Below are positions 51,189-59,909 of a stretch of 62,596 nt of DNA, piece after piece. How positions within the stretch are numbered: position 1 is the stretch's first letter; each line of letters opens with the position of its first letter. A program made the translations under genes and the position numbers. Below the pieces are notes generated by a model. It was given only the letters and a program-made list of their open reading frames with translations. It was not told the DNA's origin and did not search any database. Source of the DNA: Clostridiaceae bacterium (lineage in GTDB: Bacteria > Bacillota > Clostridia > Oscillospirales > Acutalibacteraceae); assembly GCA_016288315.1 (NCBI GenBank), contig JAEEYU010000008.1, positions 1 through 62,596 on the forward strand, read 5' to 3'.

Positions 51189-51980
51189 GTGAAACAGGCA
51201 GCTGAACTCATAATGCAAACGGCCCCGTGGCTCGTTTATATATTCACATTTCTGTTCGGCATTGTGTTCGGCAGCTTTTTAAACGTTTGTATATATCGCA
51301 TTCCTTTAAAGCAAAGCATTGTCACGGTTCCTTCACACTGTATGACCTGCGGCAAAAAGCTTCACTGGTATGAGCTCATACCGCTTTTCAGCTGGCTCGC
51401 CCTGCGCGGCAAGTGCCACGGCTGCAAGTCAAAAATCTCACCGCAATACCCCGTTATTGAAGCGGCAAACGGGCTTTTATGCGTGCTCGCCCTGTTTGTG
51501 AAAGGGCTTACGGTTGATTTCATTCTCACCTGTCTGCTTTTCTCGGCGCTTCTTGTTATCTCTGTAATTGACGCACGCACATTCGAGATTCCTTTCCCCA
51601 TAGTCATCTTTATTGCCTTTTTAGGCGCTGTCAGACTGGTCTTTTATCACGAACACTGGCTTGACTCAATCCTCGGCCCCGCTGTTATGGGCGCATTGTT
51701 CCTGATAATCATACTCATAACCGGTGGCAAGGCAATGGGTGGGGGAGACTTCAAACTCGTTATGGCAGCAGGCCTGTTTTTAGGCCTCAAAAAGAGTCTT
51801 CTGGCTCTGTTTATTGCAAGCTTATTCGGCTCAATAATACATTTAATATTAATGAAGGCGCTTCACAAAGGGCGCCAACTGGCATTCGGACCATATCTTT
51901 CGGCAGGTTTTTCAGTCGCCGCACTCTGGGGCGACAGACTGGTTGAACTTTACCTGTCGTTTATGGGAATATCCCTTTAA
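51189..51980 (+). CDS. pilD: Prepilin peptidase / N-methyltransferase PilD
   Basis: A 263-residue membrane aspartyl protease that removes prepilin signals and methylates the new N-terminus. Zinc Cys are C51, C54, C76 and C79 in HCMTCGKKLHW and KCHGCK. Catalytic Asp residues are Asp128 in VIDARTFEIP and Asp187 in GGGDFKL. Several membrane helices follow. The start is GTG at 51189, with AAGGAG 7 bp upstream. The gene stands between the pilins and pilMN. Confidence 0.94.
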   Translation: MKQAAELIMQTAPWLVYIFTFLFGIVFGSFLNVCIYRIPLKQSIVTVPSHCMTCGKKLHWYELIPLFSWLALRGKCHGCKSKISPQYPVIEAANGLLCVLALFVKGLTVDFILTCLLFSALLVISVIDARTFEIPFPIVIFIAFLGAVRLVFYHEHWLDSILGPAVMGALFLIIILITGGKAMGGGDFKLVMAAGLFLGLKKSLLALFIASLFGSIIHLILMKALHKGRQLAFGPYLSAGFSVAALWGDRLVELYLSFMGISL

Positions 51981-52064
51981 TTATTTAAAGAAAATAATAA
52001 GGTAATAATACCTTTTATATATAGATACAAAAAAGAGAAAAAATATGAAAAGGAATGATAAACT

Positions 52065-53675
52065 ATGGCGGCAAAACTGTTAAACATCGAATGCGGTAAG
52101 CGCATATGCAAAGTTGCGGTTTCCGAAAAAAGAGGCAAAGCTTTTACAATAAGCGACTGCTTTACATTCGCCACCCCCGAAGGATCGGTAGTTGACGGTC
52201 AGATAGTCAACCCCGTTGAACTCGGTGAAAAGCTCAAGCAGGAAATGGCTATGCATGCCCTTTCGGCAACGGATGTTGTTTTCTCTGTTACTTCAACCAA
52301 GATTGCAACCCGTGAGGTTACTCTCCCTATAGTCAAAGAGGATCAGATAAAGAGTGTTATCAGAACAAACATCTCAGACTATTTCCCGATTGACACTTCA
52401 AAATATCTTGTTGACACAATGATTCTCAACAAGACCAAAAAAGAGAGCCGCGTGCTTGTAGTCGCAATGCCTATCGCAATGAGCGACAGCTACACCACTC
52501 TTGCAGACGCCGCCGGTTTAACCGTAGAAGCGCTTGACTTCAGCGGTAACTCACAGTATCAGGTTCTCAAAGGCTTCCGCAGTGAAGGCGTAAATATGTA
52601 TATCTCCATCGACCCCGATTCATCGTCAGTTGCGTTTATGGAAGACGGCAACATGCTTATGCAGCGTGCCCTCTCCGTAGGCGGTGATGAGATGATCTGC
52701 CGTTATATGGCAACACAGGAAATGATGGATGAGGATTACCTCAAAGCTCTTCAGGAACTCAGCGTTTCCAAAGAGAATCCCACTGCAATAGCAGATACCG
52801 AAGAATTCAGCGACTGCCTTTCAAGACTTGTTACAGGTCTTTCAAGAAGTGTTGACTACTTCCGTTCGGGCAGCGAAGACAATGCAGACAAACCCATTGA
52901 GCGCATAGTCCTTATGGGCAGCTGCTGCCACCTTGCAGGTCTCAAAGAGCTTGTCGCGGATGTCATAGCTTCCTCAACCTACTGGCTTGAGGAAGTTCCC
53001 GAAATGCAGGGTCTTGCAAATAGCATCGAGAGCATTTCGGTTTACATCAACAGTCTTGGCGCCCGCGTTGCTCCGATGAGCTTCCTCGCAGACGAATACC
53101 TTAAAAGAACAGGTCGTGCAGGCGGCAAAAAGAAGAGTGCAGCCGGCTCGCGCTACGGCTTACTTGTTTTCGCAGCAGGCTTGCTTATTGCCGGTGTTCT
53201 CTGCGGCATAGTTCTTATGCAGAACAGAAGTCTCAACGGTGAACTCAACAGAATCGAAAAAGAAATAGACCAGAAAATGTATGCCGAAGACACATACAAT
53301 TCTTATTTAAGATATCAAAACGGCGATAAACAGCTTCAGATGTTTGTTGACGGTTCACTTAACAACAACGAAAAACTTCTCGATTTCTTTGCGGAGCTTG
53401 AAAGAAAGATGCCATCGGCTGTTTCAATGCTCTCTGCAGACTGCACAACAACAGGAGTAACAATGTCCATAGAGGTTCCTCGTTTTGAGGAGGCAGCTGT
53501 TGTTGTCAGACAGTTCCGTTCCTTTGACACAATAGACGTTATCACTGTTAGCTCTATGGGCAAATCTACAGATGATGCAGGACTCGAAACGGTCAGTTTC
53601 ACAATTACCTGCCTCTACAAGGTTGAAGAAACCACAACAGTTGCAGTTGTAGAACAGACAACTGCAGAAGAATAA
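52065..53675 (+). CDS. PilM-PilN fusion protein (pilus alignment complex)
   Basis: A 536-residue protein that joins two partners usually encoded apart. Residues about 1-345 are an actin-like PilM (LNIECGKRICKVAV, TREVTLPIVKEDQIKSVI, ISIDPDSSSVAFMEDG, VLMGSCCHLAGLKELV). After a Gly/Lys-rich linker, a membrane segment (about 364-385) and a PilN-like extracytoplasmic part with a coiled coil (NRSLNGELNRIEKEIDQ) follow; it ends with a Thr-rich tail. In other bacteria PilM binds the first residues of PilN. The ATG has AAAGGAATG upstream. pilO-like gene follows after 18 bp. Confidence 0.82.
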   Translation: MAAKLLNIECGKRICKVAVSEKRGKAFTISDCFTFATPEGSVVDGQIVNPVELGEKLKQEMAMHALSATDVVFSVTSTKIATREVTLPIVKEDQIKSVIRTNISDYFPIDTSKYLVDTMILNKTKKESRVLVVAMPIAMSDSYTTLADAAGLTVEALDFSGNSQYQVLKGFRSEGVNMYISIDPDSSSVAFMEDGNMLMQRALSVGGDEMICRYMATQEMMDEDYLKALQELSVSKENPTAIADTEEFSDCLSRLVTGLSRSVDYFRSGSEDNADKPIERIVLMGSCCHLAGLKELVADVIASSTYWLEEVPEMQGLANSIESISVYINSLGARVAPMSFLADEYLKRTGRAGGKKKSAAGSRYGLLVFAAGLLIAGVLCGIVLMQNRSLNGELNRIEKEIDQKMYAEDTYNSYLRYQNGDKQLQMFVDGSLNNNEKLLDFFAELERKMPSAVSMLSADCTTTGVTMSIEVPRFEEAAVVVRQFRSFDTIDVITVSSMGKSTDDAGLETVSFTITCLYKVEETTTVAVVEQTTAEE

Positions 53676-53693
53676 TCAGGGAGGTGCGAAAAA

Positions 53694-54497
53694 ATGGCAA
53701 AAGAAGGTTCAGCAAAGAAAAAACTTACATGGCGTGAGTATAACCTTATTCTCACGGTTTTAGGCATAGCTATAGTTCTTGCGGCATATTTCCTCGGCTA
53801 CTCAAAATATACCGAGAAAAACGCAGCTCTTGAAGAAGAAATAGGCACTCGTTCGGCGTATCTTACAGAACTCAACGATTGCTACAATAACCTCAAAACT
53901 TATGAAGACGGCATTGCAGAAGCCAAAAAGAATATAGCTTCCAATCTTTCAAAACTTCCGGTCAGCGGAAAAGATGCAAATGACAAAAAGCAAGCAGGCA
54001 TTAATGACGAAGATTTTCTTCTTTATTTGATGGAAGCAAGCAAGGCGGTTGGGGCAGATCTTCAGACCGTTGATTTCCAGTCCAGTTCACTTGTTGCTCA
54101 GTTTGATTGTTTTGTAGGTGATGAAGTTAAAAATATCAGCGGTTATCGCACAGGAACAACCTCATCGGGCGTTCTTACATACAATCAGCTTAAAGACTAC
54201 CTTCGTTATATCTATGAAAAAACCAACAATACCACTTTTGTTGATTCTATTTCCATAGCTTATGAGGCTGAGACCGCGAGACTCAATTCTTCGGTAAGTC
54301 TCTCTAAATATTATGTTGATTACGAGAATTCCGATTATACAGCGCCTCCCGTTCCCAACGTTCCTATCGGAACAGGTAATCCTTTCGGAACAGCAAGCAC
54401 TCCAGCTACTACAGCTCCCGCCACAACCGCACCTGCAACAACAGTGGCTCCTACTACGTCAGCTCCTACAACAGCAGCACCTACTACTGCCGCTTAA
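53694..54497 (+). CDS. PilO-like protein with Thr/Pro/Ala-rich tail
   Basis: A 267-residue bitopic protein. A membrane segment (about 18-37), a coiled coil (about 38-80; AALEEEIGTRSAYLTELNDCYNN) and a ferredoxin-like domain (about 110-215; YNQLKDYLRYIYEKT) match PilO. The last 37 residues are a tandem Pro-Ala-Thr-Thr repeat. PilO pairs with PilN, here the C-terminal half of the fusion. The tail may be flexible or glycosylated; that is inference. Confidence 0.75.
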   Translation: MAKEGSAKKKLTWREYNLILTVLGIAIVLAAYFLGYSKYTEKNAALEEEIGTRSAYLTELNDCYNNLKTYEDGIAEAKKNIASNLSKLPVSGKDANDKKQAGINDEDFLLYLMEASKAVGADLQTVDFQSSSLVAQFDCFVGDEVKNISGYRTGTTSSGVLTYNQLKDYLRYIYEKTNNTTFVDSISIAYEAETARLNSSVSLSKYYVDYENSDYTAPPVPNVPIGTGNPFGTASTPATTAPATTAPATTVAPTTSAPTTAAPTTAA

Positions 54498-54521
54498 ATC
54501 TCTTAAAGGGGGATAGGCTCT

Positions 54522-56093
54522 ATGCTTAAAAAATATTTCAGCGCCAACAAGGGCTTTTCCCTTGTTGAGTTGCTGGTTGCAATTACCATTCTTGGCATTG
54601 CTGCTGCAACAGTTGCGCATTCGTTCATTACCTCTTCAAGAATCACTCAAAAATCAAAGACATTCGGTGAAGCCACTGTTGCGGCAGATAACATTGCCGA
54701 AGCTGTTGACGCATTTACAATTGATGAGTTTCTTTCCGGTTCAGCCGGTGAAATGCTTGATATTGACAGCGACACTCAATTTTTCAACGGCTATGTCGCC
54801 CCGGAGGCGTATGTTGAGGGTGCCGACCCGAATTTTGAAAAAAATGTTTATCAGGCAGCAATGACAAGTGTTCGGTCCGGCAACACCGCTTATGATGCAG
54901 TTGTTACAATTTCAAACGGTGATTCCACAGAGGAAGAGAGTTCCGATGCATACGGTATTTATGTGCTAAACAATTATGAAATTGCTCAGTTTACCGAAAT
55001 GGATGGTTCTTTCACTCAGTCCTGGCAGGAGAATCAGAATCCTGTCACTCTTGCAGAGAAAGCTTTTCAGGAAGAGGCAAACCTTAATGACGGAATAACT
55101 ACCTACAACAACTCAACCAGGCTTCCTGCGAAGAACAGAGTTATTTCAATAAATGTTTATAAAGATCTCACCGGACGGATTCACATGGATGTTGTATATA
55201 ACTTTACATGGACCTATGCAACAACCGGCGGTGAAACAAAAGTGTTTACATACGACTGGACCAGCGCCGTTACATTCAAAGACGGAACTACTGCATATAC
55301 ACCGGAAGATGAAAACGACGAACCTACCGTGTTCTTTATGTATTACCCTGATTATGATCAGAAAAGGTTTTTATTATCAGGTCAGGCAGTCGGAAGCAGA
55401 GTGTCGCGCTATGAAATCGGCACTCCCACTGAAGCTCCTGGTTTTGATTCTTCATATTACGACCTGGCAAACAAGGTTAATAATATTGATTATAACAGCA
55501 ATTCCAAAGGATACGGCGGAAGTGACCTGATTGTTATCAACAATCTGGGTAATATACCGACCAAGTTTTTCATAGTTAAACAGAGACTTGTCAAAACACT
55601 TGAAGACGGAACAACCCGACCCTACACAAACCAGGAATTATATCAGTATGAGCAGGCGTCTTATATGGCGTATGTTATTGAAAACCTTACAGATGATGCT
55701 CTTTTATATGATAAAACCAAAAATACGATATATACAAATATCGGCGTCAGTATGATAAACAGCGCTGCCAATCCGTGGCAGAGATTTTTCGGCAGAAAAG
55801 TCAATGTCAACAGTGGTTATATTCAGATTCAGGGCTATGAAGATAAGGTTTTTAACCCGGCAGCATATGACCCTGATGATCCCACAACATACGACAAAAA
55901 CTATATGAATAAAAACCTTGTTAATGTTGAACGCAAACCCAGATATTACAGTGTTACCATTGACATTTATCCGGCAGGCACCGTTAAAACAGAGGCGCAC
56001 ACCAACGCTGAAGGTGATGAAACCGGTCAGTTTGATATTGATGTTGAAGGGGCCAATCCTATTTATTCATTCTCAGGTTCAAAACTGCAATAA
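54522..56093 (+). CDS. Large pilin-like protein (523 residues)
   Basis: A 523-residue protein with a type III signal, SANKG|FSLVELLVAITILG and Glu +5. The hydrophobic helix is followed by a big extracytoplasmic region with Tyr/Asp/Asn-rich beta-type sequence. A normal minor pilin has 150-250 residues. No known adhesion motif is recognised, so it may be a tip pilin with an added domain. AAAGGGGG precedes the ATG, 24 bp after the PilO-like stop. Confidence 0.78.
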   Translation: MLKKYFSANKGFSLVELLVAITILGIAAATVAHSFITSSRITQKSKTFGEATVAADNIAEAVDAFTIDEFLSGSAGEMLDIDSDTQFFNGYVAPEAYVEGADPNFEKNVYQAAMTSVRSGNTAYDAVVTISNGDSTEEESSDAYGIYVLNNYEIAQFTEMDGSFTQSWQENQNPVTLAEKAFQEEANLNDGITTYNNSTRLPAKNRVISINVYKDLTGRIHMDVVYNFTWTYATTGGETKVFTYDWTSAVTFKDGTTAYTPEDENDEPTVFFMYYPDYDQKRFLLSGQAVGSRVSRYEIGTPTEAPGFDSSYYDLANKVNNIDYNSNSKGYGGSDLIVINNLGNIPTKFFIVKQRLVKTLEDGTTRPYTNQELYQYEQASYMAYVIENLTDDALLYDKTKNTIYTNIGVSMINSAANPWQRFFGRKVNVNSGYIQIQGYEDKVFNPAAYDPDDPTTYDKNYMNKNLVNVERKPRYYSVTIDIYPAGTVKTEAHTNAEGDETGQFDIDVEGANPIYSFSGSKLQ

Positions 56094-56131
56094 TTTTTTC
56101 AGATTAAACCAGGGCAATCCGGAGGTATAAA

Positions 56132-58654
56132 ATGAAAGGCTTAAGATTATTAAAACAGAATAACAAGGGTGTCGGTATTATATCCGTCATTATTGCTTTG
56201 TCATTTTTAGCAACTCTTGGTCTGTTGATTATGGCTATTTCATACACATCTTCCGAGATGAAGTCTTCTGAACGAACAGGCAGAGAAGTTGCATACAACG
56301 CCTCTGGCGTTGTGGAACAGCTTCGTTCCGGCGTTGAACTTGCGGTTTCGGATTCAATTAAAGACTGCTATACCGGTGTTATGACTAACTACAGTTTTCA
56401 CAGAAGTGACATAGAAAACACGTTTGACCGTGAATTCAGTGAAGCTCTTTGCAGCTGGAAACCGTATTATGTTGACAAATCCGGCACTGTTTACTATTAC
56501 ATCAGCAACGATAATCCCGAACAGAAAAGTATTGACAAGAGTTTGGGTATTGAGTTCTTATGCGGAACACCTGAAATACACAATATAGGCACCAATAATC
56601 AATATTCTGAATACCCGAAGTTTAATGTAAATGCGCTTAAAAGATTTGTAAAAGCACGATTTGATGTTGTCGATGACGATATAATTATCACCTGTCTTGA
56701 TGAAGACGGCAACATAGCCGAAGACGGTCTGGGCGTAGCGGAGTGGAAAACCATGTCTTCCGTTGACCCTGATGACAGCACAAAAACTATTGATACACCT
56801 GTAAGCATTACGCTTAAAGACATTCAGATTTCATACAGAAAAATTTTCAGAACAGTCAGGATTTCCACCGATATTGTTATCGATTTTCCCGATACCGGCT
56901 TTGTTTACCAGGAAGAAACCCACGGCAACAAATACACTGAATTTGCCATTATTGCAAAAGAAGGGTTTGAACTTGGCGCTCCCGGTGGATATGTCAAAAT
57001 TGACGGTAAAGCTTATGCCGGCAATGTTGTAGTTTCACCGAAAACCAACTCGCATATGCTCTGGGTCGGCATCGGCAGCATGCTCATTACACCGGGCGAT
57101 GTAGAAATTAACGGCAAAAACACAACTCCCAACAATCCGACCGCCACAGACCCAGACTGGCCGTCGGACGGCAGTGCTTTTTATATCAATAACAAAGCAG
57201 AACTCTGGGCAAACGGAATCAAAGTTAATTATGATTCGGCAGTTAATCTCAGAGGGAATGCCTATATTAAAAACGATCTCAATCTTGCACAGCCGAGAGC
57301 TAAAGCAACCCTTGCGGGTAACTATTACGGCTTCGGCGGAGATGACACCAACCCGGGCAAGAGTTCGTCAATTATTGCTCAGGGTTATTCAAAAGCAAAC
57401 AATCAGACTGAGCTTAATCTCAGTGAAATTAATACTCTTTCACTCGGCGGCTATTCATTTGTTAATGTTGTAAACGCCGACGGAACTGAAATTGAAGGCG
57501 GCAAAGGTCGCGTTAAAATGGGTCAGTCCATGGCTGTAACAGAAGACCAGACGGTTTACCTTATTCCCGTTGATTTAATGCAGAATGAGAGTAAAGGCAT
57601 TTCACTTCACACCAATCCCGAAGTGTTTGATACTCCCGGTGATTATGCCGCATTCATTCAGAAATTCCAGAAAACAAACGATGCCAACCAGCCTATCGAC
57701 GAGTATTATCTCCCTGCCGGAGACGATTCGGTTATTTTAAAGAATGTTCCCGACGGTCAGAATGAATACGGTCAGAGCAAATATGTTGACAGAACAGCTT
57801 CGTATTACGGCATCACAGTTCAGCCGGTTTCAAAACTCAGCGGAGGCAATACAATAGGTTACTTCTTTATGAAGTTTGCATCCCCGAATCAGGCAAACCA
57901 GTTCTTCCGCGATTATTTTGCAACGCATACTGACAGAGTTACCAATTACACAAAACAGTATATCAAGCTTAAAGATCTAGACGATAACGACCTTGATGAT
58001 GTTGTCGCCAACTTCCAGCTGAAAGATATAGTAAAACTCAACTCAACAGAAATAGTCGGATATGACAGCAATTTCGAGAACCTTTGCGTCACACTTTATA
58101 CCGACAAAAAAGCTGAAGCGGCTCCGGAGCCGGAAAGACGCACGGCAACAAACCCGTTTGATTATTATTTAAAGCGCGACAACGCAGGAATCAGTTATCT
58201 TGACAAAGCGCTTGGCTCTTCGCCAAAAGACATTTATTATGTCAAAGATGATAAAAGAGTAGCTCTTGTAACAAACAAAGATTACACATTTCCGGCAACA
58301 GAAGAAGATAAAAATATCTGCCTTATTATTTCAACCGCAGATGTTACAATAACATCAGATTTTAACGGCTTGATTATGTGCAAAGGCAAAGTTATTGTTC
58401 AGGGCAATGCGGTTCTTAAACCCGACACCGAAAGTGTTGACAAGGCTCTTAGAGAAAGCACAGAATTGGGCGGGGGAATAACCAGCATTGTCATAAAAGA
58501 CAGTAATAACATCGACCAGACAGTGAAAATTGAAAACCCGAGAGATTATCTGTATTACACCGCAACGGAGTCTTCAGAGGAGTTCCAGGCAAAAGAGCCG
58601 GTCTATTGGGATGTAGGCAGTCTTGTTCATTTTGATAAATGGAAAAAAGGCTGA
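56132..58654 (+). CDS. Giant PilX/GspK-like minor pilin candidate (840 residues)
   Basis: An 840-residue protein whose start, LKQNNKG|VGIISVIIALSFLATLGLLIM, fits a prepilin signal but has no Glu +5 (Ser instead), as in the tip pilins GspK/PilX. The body is Asp/Asn/Tyr-rich, with probable beta-strand repeats and a late ICLIISTADVTITSDFNGLIMCKGKVIVQGNAVL-type stretch, which is beta-helix-like. Known PilX/GspK proteins have 200-400 residues. GGAGG precedes the ATG. Placement between the 523-residue and the two small pilins supports a tip role. Confidence 0.72.
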   Translation: MKGLRLLKQNNKGVGIISVIIALSFLATLGLLIMAISYTSSEMKSSERTGREVAYNASGVVEQLRSGVELAVSDSIKDCYTGVMTNYSFHRSDIENTFDREFSEALCSWKPYYVDKSGTVYYYISNDNPEQKSIDKSLGIEFLCGTPEIHNIGTNNQYSEYPKFNVNALKRFVKARFDVVDDDIIITCLDEDGNIAEDGLGVAEWKTMSSVDPDDSTKTIDTPVSITLKDIQISYRKIFRTVRISTDIVIDFPDTGFVYQEETHGNKYTEFAIIAKEGFELGAPGGYVKIDGKAYAGNVVVSPKTNSHMLWVGIGSMLITPGDVEINGKNTTPNNPTATDPDWPSDGSAFYINNKAELWANGIKVNYDSAVNLRGNAYIKNDLNLAQPRAKATLAGNYYGFGGDDTNPGKSSSIIAQGYSKANNQTELNLSEINTLSLGGYSFVNVVNADGTEIEGGKGRVKMGQSMAVTEDQTVYLIPVDLMQNESKGISLHTNPEVFDTPGDYAAFIQKFQKTNDANQPIDEYYLPAGDDSVILKNVPDGQNEYGQSKYVDRTASYYGITVQPVSKLSGGNTIGYFFMKFASPNQANQFFRDYFATHTDRVTNYTKQYIKLKDLDDNDLDDVVANFQLKDIVKLNSTEIVGYDSNFENLCVTLYTDKKAEAAPEPERRTATNPFDYYLKRDNAGISYLDKALGSSPKDIYYVKDDKRVALVTNKDYTFPATEEDKNICLIISTADVTITSDFNGLIMCKGKVIVQGNAVLKPDTESVDKALRESTELGGGITSIVIKDSNNIDQTVKIENPRDYLYYTATESSEEFQAKEPVYWDVGSLVHFDKWKKG

Positions 58655-58697
58655 TTTCCATTTTATATTTTAGGCAGAGCCGAAAGGGGCAAGGATT

Positions 58698-59207
58698 ATG
58701 ACGCAGAGAAATAACAATAAAGGTTTTTCACTGGTTGAACTGCTAGTGGTAATAGCTATTATGGGCGTTGCAGTTTCACTTGTCAGTTATTCCTTTGCTT
58801 CCGTTTACCGTGCAAGATCAAAAAGAGCGGCAGAAACGCTTGATGCGGTTATCTCACAGTGCAAAATTGATGCTATGAGCGGTCTTGACTGCGCTCTTGA
58901 AGTTGCCTTGGATGACGGTGATTATTATGTTAATCTTTACAGAGTTGACGAATCTGGCAATATGAATCTTTACAAAACCGAAAAACTCGCTTCCGATCGT
59001 CTCAGCTTAACCGTCGGCAGCGATACCGTTGAAGAAAATCCGCTTATTATCCGTTTCAACACTTCAGACGGTTCGTTTGTTTCTGCCGAAATGGGCACAA
59101 CAGATTATTTTGAGTCAGGTTCAACTCTGTTGCTTACATTATCTTCAGCCGGCACGCACACAATTACACTTTATAAAAACACAGGCGAACATGTTTTGGA
59201 TGCTTAA
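58698..59207 (+). CDS. Minor pilin, GspH/FimT-like
   Basis: A 169-residue prepilin, RNNNKG|FSLVELLVVIAIMG, with Glu +5. The globular part (about 45-169; SKRAAETLDAVISQCKIDAMSG) matches GspH/FimT, and the last part is beta-rich. GGGGCAAGG precedes the ATG, 43 bp after the giant pilin. It is one of the likely tip-initiating set. Confidence 0.82.
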   Translation: MTQRNNNKGFSLVELLVVIAIMGVAVSLVSYSFASVYRARSKRAAETLDAVISQCKIDAMSGLDCALEVALDDGDYYVNLYRVDESGNMNLYKTEKLASDRLSLTVGSDTVEENPLIIRFNTSDGSFVSAEMGTTDYFESGSTLLLTLSSAGTHTITLYKNTGEHVLDA

Positions 59208-59222
59208 GAGTGGAGGCATAAA

Positions 59223-59891
59223 ATGAAAAGGAATAACAAAGGCTTTTCGCTTGTTGAACTGCTTGTCAGTTTTGCCATACTGGGCATTATCAGCGTTATT
59301 ATCGGCATAATTCTGACATCAGGTTCAAACATGTTTACAAAAAACAAAAAGGTATTAAGCCTGCAATACAAGTCACAGGTTGCCTCTGCACAGCTTCACA
59401 ACCGTCTTCAGAACTGCAACGCCGGAATAGCGGCGGATGAAAACAACCTGTGGGCGGTTCACAAAGAAAATGACACCAACGGCGAAATTTATATTTTCAC
59501 TTTGGATGACGGTGAAAACACGGTTTATCTTCGCACATTTGATGTTGTAGTAACCGATGATGACACCGGTGCCAAAACAGTTGAAGTCACTTATGAAAGT
59601 GAATCAGGTTCTGTAGATTCATCAAACAGCATAACAACAGGAGTAATTGCCGATTGTGTGGCACAGCCGTTCTGCTCGGGTGTTGCCTCCTGGGAGATTG
59701 AAACGGGGCCGAGTGGCAGTGCTTACGCTCAATATGCAACAGTCACACTCAACCTTGAACAGGAGGGCTCAACCTACACAAGAAGGTCAGCTGAATCGTT
59801 CAGAAACAGACCTTATAATATTGATTTGAACGGCATAGCAGATGATGATAAAACCGATAAAGTAATAAATACCGTTTTCGGGTTAGAATAA
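59223..59891 (+). CDS. Minor pilin, PilW/GspJ-like
   Basis: A 222-residue prepilin, MKRNNKG|FSLVELLVSFAILG, with Glu +5. The region after the helix (KVLSLQYKSQVASAQLHNRLQNC) fits GspJ/PilW. GGAGGC precedes the ATG, 15 bp after the FimT-like stop, and the large secreted gene starts 18 bp later. Confidence 0.82.
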   Translation: MKRNNKGFSLVELLVSFAILGIISVIIGIILTSGSNMFTKNKKVLSLQYKSQVASAQLHNRLQNCNAGIAADENNLWAVHKENDTNGEIYIFTLDDGENTVYLRTFDVVVTDDDTGAKTVEVTYESESGSVDSSNSITTGVIADCVAQPFCSGVASWEIETGPSGSAYAQYATVTLNLEQEGSTYTRRSAESFRNRPYNIDLNGIADDDKTDKVINTVFGLE

Positions 59892-59909
59892 TATGGGGGT
59901 GAGAATAAA

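Noticed and set aside
54398-54497. CRISPR-like or satellite DNA repeat
   Set aside because: The short degenerate repeats keep the reading frame and encode the Pro-Ala-Thr-Thr tail of the PilO-like protein.
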